Shown here: one piece after another, positions 1-8,633 of the stretch | How the letters are laid out: every line of letters begins with the position of its first letter | Position numbering within the stretch: the stretch's first letter is position 1 | Source of the DNA: Nesterenkonia sp. E16_10 | Lineage (GTDB): Bacteria > Actinomycetota > Actinomycetes > Actinomycetales > Micrococcaceae | Assembly (NCBI RefSeq): GCF_017347085.1 | Contig: NZ_JADPSA010000011.1 | Coordinates: 1 to 49,206 of the forward strand | Length of the DNA: 49,206 nucleotides | Direction of reading: 5' to 3' | The notes under the pieces: generated by a model | Seen by the model: only the letters and a program-made list of their open reading frames with translations | The model's database searches: none | What the model was told of the DNA's origin: nothing | Translations under genes and position numbers: made by a program

Positions 1-11
1 ACGAAAGTCAT
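1..11 (-). CDS. Possible 5' end of a leftward gene (start codon only)
   Basis: Reading leftward, an ATG at 11-9 is followed by codons for Thr and Phe before the window ends. It is preceded by an AGAGAAG-like ribosome binding site about 8 nt upstream, and there is a promoter candidate further upstream at 246-220. Only the start is visible, so nothing can be said about the product. That this is a gene at all is an inference from the start signal and the promoter-like sequence. Confidence 0.25.
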
Positions 12-476
12 GTCTGTCACTTCTCTGGAAACCTCTCCCTGTAGTTGCGGGGCCGCCTGGTGTGAAGTGTGAGCCCGGAAGCTCACGTTCTTCAGGTCTC
101 GATCGACCGCGATGCCCCGCACCCTGCCTTGCGGTAGTTTTCGTGCTCCGGTCAGCGGCAGGAGAAGATCTGACGGAGGCGCTGCGACTTCGGACATCTG
201 CCGCGAGCACGAGTACGACGTTATAACAGATCGATAAAATTGTCACGCTCAGGTCACGGTCGATGCAGAAAGCACCGCTGATCCCGGCCTCAGGCAGAGG
301 TTGCCACGCCTGGGCAACGCCTGGAAATTCTTCATAACCCCTTGTCAGGGACGATCTTGGGGGTTCCCGTGTGGACACGAGGGGTCCGCGCGACGTATGT
401 CATTTCGTGACAATGTGCGTCATCTCACCGTGACCTAGCGGCGACCTGGCAGCACTGAGAGGCCCCGGGAGGGCGT
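12..476. other. Non-coding stretch upstream of ideR
   Basis: No open frame here looks like a protein. The left part (12-246) would be a leader of about 200 nt for the leftward gene starting at 11. I looked for the conserved blocks of the c-di-AMP (ydaO) riboswitch and other common actinobacterial riboswitches and did not see them. The right part (250-476) holds small inverted repeats, for example CGTGT-GG-ACACG near 370, but no T-rich terminator after the ideR stop codon at 477. Confidence 0.5.
220..246 (-). promoter_or_regulatory. Candidate promoter for the leftward gene at the window edge
   Basis: On the minus strand there is a -10-like TATAAC (225-220) and, about 15 nt upstream, a -35-like GTGACA (246-241). 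This is one of few AT-richer patches nearby. The spacer is shorter than ideal, so this is only a candidate. If used, it gives the leftward gene a leader of about 200 nt. Confidence 0.3.
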
Positions 477-1205
477 TCAGTAGGTCGGCGAGAGTTCCAC
501 GAACAGGTGCTGGGCGACCTCCAGCGGCAGCTCGACCTCCAGCTGCTCGTCGGGCGCGATCACGACCCCCAGCATGACGTAGGCCTGATTCACCCCGCGC
601 AGCCGCAGCGCCCCGCCGGGGCGCAGCCCCGCCTCGAGGAGCTGTTCCAGGACCTCAGGCTCCATCTGGATCGACTCCGCCAGGCGCTTGACGATCCACA
701 GCGAATCGTCGAGCCCTTCCGGATCCGCCTCGGCGGCGTGGCGCATGGTGATCTTCGTCGGCACCGGAGGCGGCTCCGGGAGCACCACCCCGAGCTCCTC
801 GAGGCCGGGGATGGGATTGCCGTAGGGGGATTCCACCGGTGACTGCAGGATCTCCACCAGTCGACGTTCCACACGCTCGCTCATCACGTGCTCCCAGCGG
901 CAGGCCTCTTCGTGGATGTACTGCCATTCCAGTCCGATCACGTCGGAGAGCAGGCGTTCGGCGAGTCGATGCTTGCGCATCACCTGCACCGCGAGGTCTC
1001 GGCCGGACTCGGTGAACTGCAGCCGACGGTCTGTGGTGAGCACCAGCAGGCCGTCGCGCTCCATGCGCGCCACCGTCTGGGACACCGTGGGACCGGAGTG
1101 CTCGAGACGCTCAGCGATCCGGGCGCGCAGCGGCACGATCCCCTCCTCCTCGAGATCAAGGATCGTGCGCAGGTACATCTCGGTGGTGTCGATCAGATCG
1201 GTCAC
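477..1205 (-). CDS. ideR: Iron-dependent transcriptional repressor, DtxR/IdeR family
   Basis: A 242-residue metal-activated repressor expected to bind Fe(II) and repress iron-uptake genes. From the GTG at 1205 the numbering coincides with Corynebacterium DtxR: an N-terminal winged helix (about 1-65), a dimerisation and metal-binding domain (about 66-140) and a C-terminal SH3-like domain (about 155-240). All classical metal ligands are present: M10, C102, E105 and H106 at the primary site and H79, E83 and H98 at the ancillary site. An AGGAGA lies upstream of the GTG (spacing 11); a longer frame upstream lacks homologous content. The gene is divergent from serC. I saw no convincing iron box in the 180-nt intergenic region, so autoregulation is not evident. 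Confidence 0.95.
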   Translation of the reverse strand: MTDLIDTTEMYLRTILDLEEEGIVPLRARIAERLEHSGPTVSQTVARMERDGLLVLTTDRRLQFTESGRDLAVQVMRKHRLAERLLSDVIGLEWQYIHEEACRWEHVMSERVERRLVEILQSPVESPYGNPIPGLEELGVVLPEPPPVPTKITMRHAAEADPEGLDDSLWIVKRLAESIQMEPEVLEQLLEAGLRPGGALRLRGVNQAYVMLGVVIAPDEQLEVELPLEVAQHLFVELSPTY

Positions 1206-1386
1206 GTGTGACTCACTCTCCTGCGCCGAGCCTTGATAACGTGAGCCTCGGCGCTGTTCGTCCTGGTGGAAGCAGCTGCTGTACAGCATAGTTCCGCACC
1301 GGAACCCCTCGGCAATGACGCTGACCGATGCGACCGCCCAGGCCAGCTCCTGGGCCCACCGCCGCTCACCGATCTAGGAGTCTCCC

Positions 1387-2502
1387 ATGTCCCAGCGCGT
1401 CACCATTCCGCACGAGATGCTTCCGCAGGACGGCCGCTTCGGCGCGGGGCCCTCCAAGGTCCGCTCTGCGCAGGTCGAGGCGCTCTCAGCGGCCGGGCGG
1501 GAGCTGCTGGGCACCTCCCACCGGCAGGCCCCGGTCAAGAATCTGGTCGGTGAGGTGCGTGAGGGGCTGCACAGCTTCTTCGGCGCCCCCGCCGGCTATG
1601 AGCTGATCCTCGGCGTGGGCGGCTCCACCGCCTTCTGGGACATCGCGTCCTTCTGTCTGGTGGAGAAGCGGGCGCAGCACCTGTCCTTCGGGGAGTTCGG
1701 CTCCAAGTTCGCCAAGGCCACGGATACCGCCCCCTTCCTGGAGGCCTCCAGCATCCTGACCTCCGAGGCGGGCACCCTGCCCGCGCCGGTGCCTGAGCCG
1801 GGTGTGGATGCCTACGCCTGGCCGCATAACGAGACCTCCACCGGAGTCGCGGCCCCGGTCAAACGGGTGCCGGGGGCCGACGACGGCGCACTGGTGCTCG
1901 TGGACGGGACCTCCGCCGCCGGCGGGCTGGCGGTGGACGTCACCGAGACCGATGCCTACTACTTCGGTCCGCAGAAGAACTTCGCCTCCGACGGCGGGCT
2001 GTGGCTGGCCATGATGTCGCCCGCCGCCCTGGAGCGCGCCGAGAAGCTTGCCGCCGCCCGGTGGGTGCCGGAATTCCTGCAGCTGAGCACAGCGATCGAG
2101 AACTCACGCAAGAATCAGACCTACAACACCCCGGCCCTGGCGACGCTGGTCACGCTCAACGAGCAGGTCCGCTGGCTCAACGAGCTCGGTGGCATGGACT
2201 TCGCCGCCGCTCGCACGGCAGATTCCGCGGGGCGGGTCTACGCCTGGGCCGAAGCCCATGAGCTGGCTCAGCCCTTCGTCGCGGAGCCGGCGGAGCGCTC
2301 GAATGTGATCACCACGGTGGACTTCGCCGAAGAGGTCGACGCCGCCGAGCTGGCCAAGACGCTGCGCGCCCACGGGATCGTCGACGTCGAGCCGTACCGC
2401 AAGCTGGGTCGCAATCAGCTGCGCATCGCGACGTTCACCGCCATCGAGCCCGAGGACGTGACCCGGCTGCTCCACTGCATCGACCACGTGCTGGGTCGCT
2501 GA
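1387..2502 (+). CDS. serC: Phosphoserine aminotransferase
   Basis: A 371-residue PLP-dependent class V aminotransferase. It converts 3-phosphohydroxypyruvate and glutamate to O-phosphoserine and 2-oxoglutarate in serine synthesis, in the cytosol. The sequence is of the actinobacterial SerC type: FGAGPSK near residue 18, LGTSHRQAPVK near 41, the substrate/PLP loop GVGGSTAFWD near 77, and the Schiff-base lysine K197 in YYFGPQKNFASDGG. The ATG has AGGAG six bases upstream (1376-1380). The length is typical. The gene stands alone, divergent from ideR and convergent with the DUF3027 gene (25-nt gap). Confidence 0.95.
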   Translation: MSQRVTIPHEMLPQDGRFGAGPSKVRSAQVEALSAAGRELLGTSHRQAPVKNLVGEVREGLHSFFGAPAGYELILGVGGSTAFWDIASFCLVEKRAQHLSFGEFGSKFAKATDTAPFLEASSILTSEAGTLPAPVPEPGVDAYAWPHNETSTGVAAPVKRVPGADDGALVLVDGTSAAGGLAVDVTETDAYYFGPQKNFASDGGLWLAMMSPAALERAEKLAAARWVPEFLQLSTAIENSRKNQTYNTPALATLVTLNEQVRWLNELGGMDFAAARTADSAGRVYAWAEAHELAQPFVAEPAERSNVITTVDFAEEVDAAELAKTLRAHGIVDVEPYRKLGRNQLRIATFTAIEPEDVTRLLHCIDHVLGR

Positions 2503-2527
2503 CCCGACTCATCGAAGCGGGGCAGGC

Positions 2528-2983
2528 TCAGCCTTCGTCGGCTTCGGCCTGCTCCGCCTGGTGAGCCTGCCGCTCCTCGTCGTTCATCCGCTCCAGCCAG
2601 GGCACCCATTCGGGAGCGATGAGCGCATCCTCGCCCGGAAGCAGACCGATCTCGCAGACGGTGACCAGCTTGGCACGGGGGGCGCGGGCCACGGTGACGA
2701 ACCACTCCCAGCCTCGGTAGCCAGATTTCGCCGCGGCGAAACGGTGCGTGAGCAGCCGGTCTCCCTCGGCGGTGACGCCGAGGTGAGCTCCCACCTGCTC
2801 GGGCTCGGCGATCTCGTAGAGCGCGTCGTGGGCGAGATCGACGGCCTCAGCCAGGAGCGCATCCAGCTTCGGCTTGCCGGGACGGCGCGTACGGGCCGCC
2901 GGCTCGGGCTTGGTCTTCACTGCACTGGGCTGCTCGGGACCGGACTGCTCGCCGGCGACCGGCTCGGGGGTCTGTTCAGTCAT
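2528..2983 (-). CDS. DUF3027 family protein (short form)
   Basis: A 151-residue protein of unknown function. The recognisable DUF3027 core runs from about residue 40 to 135 and includes LTHRFAAAKSGYRGWEW, a VTVCEIGLLPG segment and APEWVPWLERM. Many actinobacterial members are about twice as long, so this is a short version ending soon after the conserved block in an acidic, Ala/Glu-rich tail. The first 35 residues are Pro/Glu/Lys-rich and probably disordered. It starts 2 nt after the stop of the cold-shock gene on the same strand, so the two form an operon. This csp-DUF3027 pairing is common in actinobacteria, but no biochemical role is known to me. Confidence 0.85.
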   Translation of the reverse strand: MTEQTPEPVAGEQSGPEQPSAVKTKPEPAARTRRPGKPKLDALLAEAVDLAHDALYEIAEPEQVGAHLGVTAEGDRLLTHRFAAAKSGYRGWEWFVTVARAPRAKLVTVCEIGLLPGEDALIAPEWVPWLERMNDEERQAHQAEQAEADEG

Positions 2984-2985
2984 GA

Positions 2986-3369
2986 TCAGGCATCAAACTC
3001 ATCGGCCACACGGCGCAGCATCGCGGCGATCTTCTTCGACTGCGCGGTCTGCGGGTAGTGCCCGTTGCGCAGCGCTCCCGTCGAGTTCTCCAAGACGTTG
3101 ACCAGGTCCTGGACCAGCTCGGCCATCTCGTCGGCAGGCTTGCGGGTGGCGCGGGCCACGGAGGGAGCCTCTTCGAGCAGCCGCACCGAGAGCGCCTGCT
3201 TGCCGCGCCTGCCGTCGGCGATGCCGTATTCCATGCGTGCGCCCGCTTTGACGCTGGGCACTCCCGCCGGCAGGGCAGAAGAGTGCAGGAACACCTCTTG
3301 GCCGTCATCTGAAGTCAGGAACCCGAAGCCCTTCTCGGCGTCGAACCACTTCACTTTCCCGGTTGGCAC
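2986..3369 (-). CDS. Cold-shock domain protein with C-terminal extension
   Basis: A 127-residue nucleic-acid-binding protein. Residues 1-67 form a cold-shock domain starting TGKVKWFDAEKGFGF with the RNP1-like KGFGFLTS and an RNP2-like VFLHSSAL, so it should bind single-stranded RNA or DNA. Unlike the common 67-residue actinobacterial CspA, it carries about 60 extra residues predicted to be helical (ADEMAELVQDLVNVLEN, then SKKIAAMLRRVADEFDA). This extended form is typically found next to DUF3027, as here. It is the first gene of a leftward two-gene operon. Confidence 0.92.
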   Translation of the reverse strand: MPTGKVKWFDAEKGFGFLTSDDGQEVFLHSSALPAGVPSVKAGARMEYGIADGRRGKQALSVRLLEEAPSVARATRKPADEMAELVQDLVNVLENSTGALRNGHYPQTAQSKKIAAMLRRVADEFDA

Positions 3370-3482
3370 GGTGCGCTTACCTCATGAATCGCTGGAGACG
3401 GATACTGATGATCAAGGCCTCTAGAGTACCGCCGTCCGTGCCGGAGCCCGAACTTGGGCGCCGGACTCCCGGAGCTGCGCGG

Positions 3483-3488
3483 TAGAAT
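3483..3488 (+). promoter_or_regulatory. -10 hexamer of a probable leaderless transcript
   Basis: TAGAAT lies six bases before the ATG at 3495, and there is no ribosome binding site between them. This places transcription start at or next to the start codon. No good -35 box is visible. Confidence 0.4.
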
Positions 3489-3494
3489 CGCCGC

Positions 3495-3761
3495 ATGTCC
3501 TCCACGACGAGCGCCGCCCATGGCGCGCACCGGCGCAGCGGCTCCCGCCCCGCCCAGGCGCTGCTCTGGTCCGGGGTGGTCATCACCGCCCTGTCCGGGA
3601 TCGCCCTGCTGGTCATCCTGAGCCTGTACTTCATGGAGACCGACCCGCATCCGGCGTTCTATGTCGCAGCTCTCTGGGGCCTTCCGCTGGGATTCGCGCT
3701 GCTGATCGCGTTTCTGCTGCTCTCGGTGAACCGGCGCCGCCGCGGCACCGGCATCGGCTGA
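3495..3761 (+). CDS. Small two-helix membrane protein of unknown function
   Basis: An 88-residue protein with a basic N-terminus followed by two hydrophobic segments, about residues 22-46 (LLWSGVVITALSGIALLVIL) and 57-79 (AALWGLPLGFALLIAFLLL), ending in a basic RRRRG tail. I do not recognise a family. It is followed after one base by the GTG of the helicase-associated gene and is probably co-transcribed with it. Its own start looks leaderless. Confidence 0.7.
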   Translation: MSSTTSAAHGAHRRSGSRPAQALLWSGVVITALSGIALLVILSLYFMETDPHPAFYVAALWGLPLGFALLIAFLLLSVNRRRRGTGIG

Positions 3762-3762
3762 A

Positions 3763-6096
3763 GTGTCCCTGCTCAGCCTGGAAGCCCTGCTTGCGCGCCT
3801 TGAGACCTGGGACGAGGACCGTCTGGCGAGGCTGCTGCGGCTGCGCCCTGACCTGTTGGCGCCCAGCCCGCAGGATCTGACCACGCTGGCCGTGCGGGTG
3901 GGGTCCGAGGCCAGCATCCGCACCCACCTGCAGCGCCTGGATGCCGTGACGCTCGGCGCCGCCGTGACCCTCGCCCGCGCCGCGACGCAGGCTCCAGACT
4001 CAGCGCAGACTCCAGCCGCGACGCAGGCTCCGGACTCAGCGCAGGCTCCAGACTCAGCGCAAGCTCCAGACTCGGACGCCGTGGAGGCGCTGCACGCCGC
4101 GGGGCTCTTCTTCAGCGAGACCGAGTCGGCGCAGGACCTGGGGACCCCGGCCAGGCTTCCGCACATCATCGATTCGCTCACCGCGCACCTGCCGGAGCTC
4201 GCCGGCACCCTCGCGGCCACCTCCGCGCCGAGTCCCAGCCCGGCCCGCGCCTCGGCCGCGGTGATCGAGAACGCGTCGCTGGCCGCCATCACCGAGCTGC
4301 TCGACGACGTCGCGGAGCTGCTTGCGCTGCTCACCGCCTCCCCCGCCACCACGCTGCGCACCGGCGGGGTGGGGATGCGCGAACTGCGCCGAATCGCTGC
4401 GGCCTCCGCGCGCTGGGGGCCTCCCGCCGCCTCGAGCTCCGCCCGGGGCCGCGCGAGCGCCGGGACCCTCGGGGCTGTGACCGGCTCCGACGCCAGCGTC
4501 GGAGAGATCGGCTGGCTGCTGGAGCTCACGGCCGCCTGCGGGCTCATCGAGCTCACCGACGGCCAGTCCTGGTCCCCCGGGCGGCTGGCGCAGCAATGGG
4601 CAGCCGCGGCGCGCCAGCATCAGCACCAGCTGCTGGTCTCCGGGTGGCTGTTGGCGCCCCGCGCGCCGATGCTGCTGCGCGGACCCCATCCGAGCAGCCG
4701 GATCGCCCCGACGCTGGGCCTGGACCGCCAGCGCGGGGACGCCGAGGCGCTGCGGCGCGCGCTGCTGGAGACCGCAGCCGGGCTCATCGGGGAGCCATCC
4801 GGACGCGAGGGACAGCTCTATGCGCTGAACCTGCCCGAAGATGACCTTCCGGGCCCCGACGCCCTGACCGGCGCGCTGCCACGCCGGCTCGCTGCACAGC
4901 GGCCGCTGCTCAGCGCCCGCGTCATGCACCTGCTGCCCTGGCTGATGCGCGAGGCCGAACGGCTGGGCCTCTTCGCCGTGGGGACGCTGAGCACCGCAGG
5001 AGACGCGCTGCTTGAGGGGTCGCAGCCGCGGGAGGCGGTGCGCCAAGACCCCGCCCCGAGCCCCGGCGCGCGCTGGCGACCGGGCCTCAGCCGGCTCGCC
5101 GAGCGGCTGGCATCCACCATGCCGGCCCAGGTGGACACCATCCTGGTCCAGTCGGACCTGACCGCGATCGCCACCGGCGCGCTCTCCCCCGGCAGCGCCG
5201 CGGCGCTGGCCGATTTCGCCCAGCGCGAGGGACACGGGGCCGTGCCGACCTTCCGGTTCAGCCCCGAATCGCTGCACCGCGGCCTCACCCGAGGATGGAC
5301 CGGGGCCGGGATGCTGACCTGGCTCGAAGCGCACAGCCTCACCGAGGTGCCGGCCGCGCTGCGGACCCAGGTCGAAGATGCTGCGCGCACCTGGCGCGGG
5401 GTGCAGATCGGCGAGGCCGGCGCCTGGCTGCGAGTCACCGACGCGGACCAGCGTGCGGCGCTGCTGGCGGATCCCGGGCTCGAGGGTCTCGGACTGCAGG
5501 TCCTGGCCGAGGACATCCTGATCTGCCGAGCCCCCGCGAAGGCGCTGGAACTGGCGCTGACCGAGGCCGGCTTCAACACCGCGCGCCACACCGAGGCGGA
5601 GCCCGAGAGTCGCCGCCGCGAGCCTGCGGGCACCTCTGCCGAGCACACCGCGTCCTGGGCGCTGGAGAGCTCCCCCTGGGAGCAGTCTCCGGTGCGGATC
5701 ACCGGCGCGCAGCCGGGCGAGCAGGATGAGAACCTGCTGCGCGCGACGGCTGCCGCGCTGCGGCAGGCCGGGCGGGCTGCGCCGTCGTCGTCCTCCGACT
5801 CCGCTGCGACCCAGGACGTGATCGGCACGCTGCGCTCGGCACTGGCCGCCCGGCGCGAGCTGACGCTGATCCGAGTCTCCCCGCAGGGCAGCACGCACCG
5901 GCTCACCGGAGTGCCCACCGGGATGAACGCCGGGCGGGTCAGGATCCGGGTGCGAGACGATCAGGGCGATGCCACGGTGATGCTGCACCGCATCGCGGCC
6001 GTGGAGGAGACCACCTCGCAACAGACCCCACCGCAAGGGAGCTCCGTGCAGGCATCTGCGCAGCACCCGGGCAACCTAGAGGAGAGCAATGGCTGA
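3763..6096 (+). CDS. Helicase-associated protein (Helicase_C_3/XPB-partner type)
   Basis: A 777-residue Ala- and Leu-rich protein that in many actinobacteria sits directly upstream of the bacterial XPB helicase. It resembles the 'helicase conserved C-terminal domain-containing' family (Helicase_C_3/Ssl2-XPB-like). I see no Walker A or DExH motif, so it is not itself an ATPase. The best conserved-looking block is residues about 440-600 (MPAQVDTILVQSDLTAIA, the TFRFSPESLHRGL region, VLAEDILICR). The C-terminal part (about 690-755) includes a TLIRVSPQGS segment. GTG start at 3763, one base after the preceding stop and without a clear ribosome binding site. It overlaps the helicase gene by 8 nt, indicating translational coupling. 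Residues about 75-105 are an expandable repeat. Partner of XPB in DNA repair is an inference from linkage. Confidence 0.8.
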   Translation: MSLLSLEALLARLETWDEDRLARLLRLRPDLLAPSPQDLTTLAVRVGSEASIRTHLQRLDAVTLGAAVTLARAATQAPDSAQTPAATQAPDSAQAPDSAQAPDSDAVEALHAAGLFFSETESAQDLGTPARLPHIIDSLTAHLPELAGTLAATSAPSPSPARASAAVIENASLAAITELLDDVAELLALLTASPATTLRTGGVGMRELRRIAAASARWGPPAASSSARGRASAGTLGAVTGSDASVGEIGWLLELTAACGLIELTDGQSWSPGRLAQQWAAAARQHQHQLLVSGWLLAPRAPMLLRGPHPSSRIAPTLGLDRQRGDAEALRRALLETAAGLIGEPSGREGQLYALNLPEDDLPGPDALTGALPRRLAAQRPLLSARVMHLLPWLMREAERLGLFAVGTLSTAGDALLEGSQPREAVRQDPAPSPGARWRPGLSRLAERLASTMPAQVDTILVQSDLTAIATGALSPGSAAALADFAQREGHGAVPTFRFSPESLHRGLTRGWTGAGMLTWLEAHSLTEVPAALRTQVEDAARTWRGVQIGEAGAWLRVTDADQRAALLADPGLEGLGLQVLAEDILICRAPAKALELALTEAGFNTARHTEAEPESRRREPAGTSAEHTASWALESSPWEQSPVRITGAQPGEQDENLLRATAAALRQAGRAAPSSSSDSAATQDVIGTLRSALAARRELTLIRVSPQGSTHRLTGVPTGMNAGRVRIRVRDDQGDATVMLHRIAAVEETTSQQTPPQGSSVQASAQHPGNLEESNG
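3987..4076 (+). repeat. In-frame 18-bp minisatellite in the helicase-associated gene
   Basis: Five consecutive 18-bp units (3987, 4005, 4023, 4041, 4059) encode a six-residue repeat close to AQAPDS. The second unit is the most diverged. The array lies between the N-terminal region and the following domain and probably forms a flexible linker whose length can vary by slippage. Confidence 0.85.
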
Positions 6097-7747
6097 TGGA
6101 CCGCTGATCGTGCAGTCGGACAAGACCGTGCTGCTGGAGGTCGATCACCCCGCGGCCGATGCCGCCCGGCGAGCCGTCGCGGCCTTCGCGGATCTCGAGC
6201 GCGCACCGGAGCACATCCACACCTACCGGATCACCCCGCTGGGGCTCTGGAATGCTCGCGCCGCCGGGTTCGACGCCGAATACGTGGTCGACACCCTGCT
6301 CAACCACTCCCGCTTCCCGGTGCCGCACGCGCTGCTGGTGGACATCGCCGAGACGATGAGCCGCTACGGACGGCTGCGCCTGGAGAAGGACTCGGTCCAT
6401 GGACTGGTGCTGCGCAGCCAGGAGCCCGGCATCCTGAGCGAGGTGCGCCACGCCAAGACGCTGACCTCGCTGCTGGGGCCCGAGATCGATGAGAACACCA
6501 TGGCGGTGCACGGACAGGCCCGCGGCGAGCTCAAGCAGCAGCTGCTGCGGCTCGGCTGGCCCGCCGAGGACCTGGCCGGGTTCGTCGACGGCACCGCCCA
6601 TCCGATCGCGCTGCGCCAGGACGGCTGGGCGCTGCGCGGATACCAGCAGGAGGCGGTGGACAACTTCTGGCAGGCCGGCTCCGGCGTCGTCGTGCTGCCC
6701 TGCGGTGCCGGCAAGACGCTGGTCGGGGCCGCCGCGATGGCCACCTCCGGCACGATCACGCTGATCCTGGTGAACTCCACCGTCTCCGCCCGGCAGTGGA
6801 AGGCGGAGCTGCTCAAGCGCACCTCGCTGACCGAGGAGGAGATCGGCGAATACTCCGGCGCCAAGAAAGAGGTCCGTCCGGTCACGATCGCCACCTACCA
6901 GGTGCTCGCGGCCCGCCGCAACGAGCTCTTCACCCACCTGGAGCTGCTCAACGGCCACGACTGGGGACTGATCATCTACGACGAGGTCCACCTGCTGCCG
7001 GCCCCGATCTTCCGGATGACCGCGGACCTCCAGGCCCGCCGCCGGCTCGGCCTGACCGCGACGCTCGTCCGTGAGGACGGCCGGGAGCGCGAGGTGTTCT
7101 CGCTGATCGGGCCCAAACGCTATGACACGCCGTGGAAGCAGATGGAGGCCCAGGGCTGGATCGCCCCGGCGACCTGCATCGAGGTGCGCACCGACATGCC
7201 GCGCAGCCTGCGGATGGAGTATGCCTCCGCCGCAGACAAGGAACGGCACCGGCTGGCCGCCGGGGCCGAGGTCAAGGACGCCGTGGTGGCCCGGCTGGTG
7301 GCCCGCCACCGGTATCTGGGCGAGCAGGTCCTGGTGATCGGCCAGTTCGTGGAGCAGCTTCAACGCCTCGGCGAGCAGCTCGGGGCTCCGGTGCTCACCG
7401 GATCAGCCTCCGTGGCCGCCCGGCAGAAGCAGTTCGACGCCTTCCGCGCCGGCGAGCTGGAGGTCCTGGTGGTCTCGAAGATCGCGAACTTCTCCATCGA
7501 CCTGCCTCAGGCCTCGGTGGCGATCCAGGTCTCTGGCACCTTCGGATCCCGACAGGAGGAGGCGCAGCGCCTGGGACGGCTGCTGCGCCCAGGCACCGCC
7601 GCCGAGGGCGAGGATCCCAAGCGGGCGCACTTCTACTCGGTGGTCACCCGCGACACCGTGGACATGGAGTACGCGGCACGCCGCCAGCGGTTCCTCTCCG
7701 AGCAGGGTTACGGGTACTCGATCCTCGACGCCGAAGACATCGTCTGA
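6089..7747 (+). CDS. Bacterial XPB-type DNA repair helicase (superfamily 2)
   Basis: A 552-residue 3'-5' helicase of the XPB/Rad25 family. The N-terminal damage-recognition-like region (about 1-170) is followed by helicase domain 1 with Walker A GAGKT (206-210) and DEVH (298-301). The XPB-specific RED motif is at 328-330 in LVREDGRE. Domain 2 carries motif VI QEEAQRLGRLLRPG near 495. Length is typical of bacterial XPB. The ATG overlaps the end of the upstream partner gene by 8 nt. Eukaryotic and archaeal XPB open DNA in transcription and nucleotide excision repair; the bacterial enzyme's partners are poorly defined. Confidence 0.95.
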   Translation: MADGPLIVQSDKTVLLEVDHPAADAARRAVAAFADLERAPEHIHTYRITPLGLWNARAAGFDAEYVVDTLLNHSRFPVPHALLVDIAETMSRYGRLRLEKDSVHGLVLRSQEPGILSEVRHAKTLTSLLGPEIDENTMAVHGQARGELKQQLLRLGWPAEDLAGFVDGTAHPIALRQDGWALRGYQQEAVDNFWQAGSGVVVLPCGAGKTLVGAAAMATSGTITLILVNSTVSARQWKAELLKRTSLTEEEIGEYSGAKKEVRPVTIATYQVLAARRNELFTHLELLNGHDWGLIIYDEVHLLPAPIFRMTADLQARRRLGLTATLVREDGREREVFSLIGPKRYDTPWKQMEAQGWIAPATCIEVRTDMPRSLRMEYASAADKERHRLAAGAEVKDAVVARLVARHRYLGEQVLVIGQFVEQLQRLGEQLGAPVLTGSASVAARQKQFDAFRAGELEVLVVSKIANFSIDLPQASVAIQVSGTFGSRQEEAQRLGRLLRPGTAAEGEDPKRAHFYSVVTRDTVDMEYAARRQRFLSEQGYGYSILDAEDIV

Positions 7748-7843
7748 ATCCCGAGCGCTCGGCGGGCGATTAAGCACCGAGGCACCACTCAACAAACAGG
7801 AAGCGTCCAGCGATCTCCCAGATACCGGGAGCAGACTGACGGC

Positions 7844-8572
7844 GTGACTGATAAGACTCCTGAAGCCAAGCTCCTCGTCGTCGATGACGAGCCCAATATC
7901 CGTGAACTGCTGGCCACCTCGCTGCGGTTCGCCGGATTCGAGGTCGCCGCGGCCGGAAACGGCCGTGAAGCGCTGGAGACCGCAGAGACCTTCCAGCCCG
8001 ACCTCGCGGTCCTGGACGTGATGCTGCCCGATATGGACGGCTTCACCGTCACCCGACGGCTGCGCGCCGCCGGCAAGCACTTCCCGGTGCTCTTCCTCAC
8101 CGCACGCGATGACACCGATGACAAGATCACCGGCCTGACCGTGGGCGGCGACGACTACGTCACGAAGCCGTTCTCACTCGATGAGGTCGTCGCGAGGATC
8201 CGAGCCGTGCTGCGCCGCACCGCGCCGTTCCAGGACGAGGACGCCGTGATCGTGGTGGACAACCTCGAGCTCGACGACGACGCCCACGAGGTCCGCCGCG
8301 GAGGCGAGATGGTGGAGCTCTCCCCCACCGAGTTCAAGCTGCTGCGCTACCTGATGATGAACCCCAATCGGGTGCTCTCCAAGCAGCAGATCCTGGATCA
8401 CGTCTGGGAGTACAACTTCAACGGCGACGCCTCCATCGTGGAGTCCTACATCTCCTACCTGCGCCGGAAGATCGAGTCCGGCTCCGAGGGCGCCCCGATG
8501 ATCCAGACCAAGCGCGGGGTCGGCTATGTGCTCCAGACCTGGGAGCGCCGTCAGCGCTCGCAGGGCCTGTAA
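7844..8572 (+). CDS. Two-component response regulator, OmpR/PhoB family
   Basis: A 242-residue response regulator. The receiver domain (about 9-122) has the acidic pocket D14-D15, the phosphoacceptor D58 in LAVLDVMLP and the conserved K108 in YVTKPF. The C-terminal winged helix (about 140-232) has the usual ELSPTEFKLLRYLM and RGVGYVL segments. It is closest in style to the actinobacterial TrcR/MprA/PrrA group, but I cannot assign a named orthologue or a signal. GTG start with a weak GGGAG 12 nt upstream. It is followed 61 nt later by its sensor kinase. Confidence 0.93.
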   Translation: MTDKTPEAKLLVVDDEPNIRELLATSLRFAGFEVAAAGNGREALETAETFQPDLAVLDVMLPDMDGFTVTRRLRAAGKHFPVLFLTARDDTDDKITGLTVGGDDYVTKPFSLDEVVARIRAVLRRTAPFQDEDAVIVVDNLELDDDAHEVRRGGEMVELSPTEFKLLRYLMMNPNRVLSKQQILDHVWEYNFNGDASIVESYISYLRRKIESGSEGAPMIQTKRGVGYVLQTWERRQRSQGL

Positions 8573-8621
8573 CAGACCGATCGAAGCCGTGCGGGTGCCC
8601 ACCCTGACACCCCGCGGCACG

Positions 8622-8627
8622 TAAGGT
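8622..8627 (+). promoter_or_regulatory. -10 hexamer of a probable leaderless transcript for the sensor kinase
   Basis: TAAGGT lies six bases before the ATG at 8634. There is no separate ribosome binding site, apart from the AAGG inside the hexamer itself. The kinase may therefore have its own leaderless mRNA besides read-through from the regulator gene. Confidence 0.35.
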
Positions 8628-8633
8628 CTGCGT

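Noticed and set aside
1-246. c-di-AMP (ydaO) riboswitch upstream of the leftward gene
   Set aside because: The leader length and position are suggestive and a GGGAGAGG string is present, but the conserved internal blocks of the motif could not be found.
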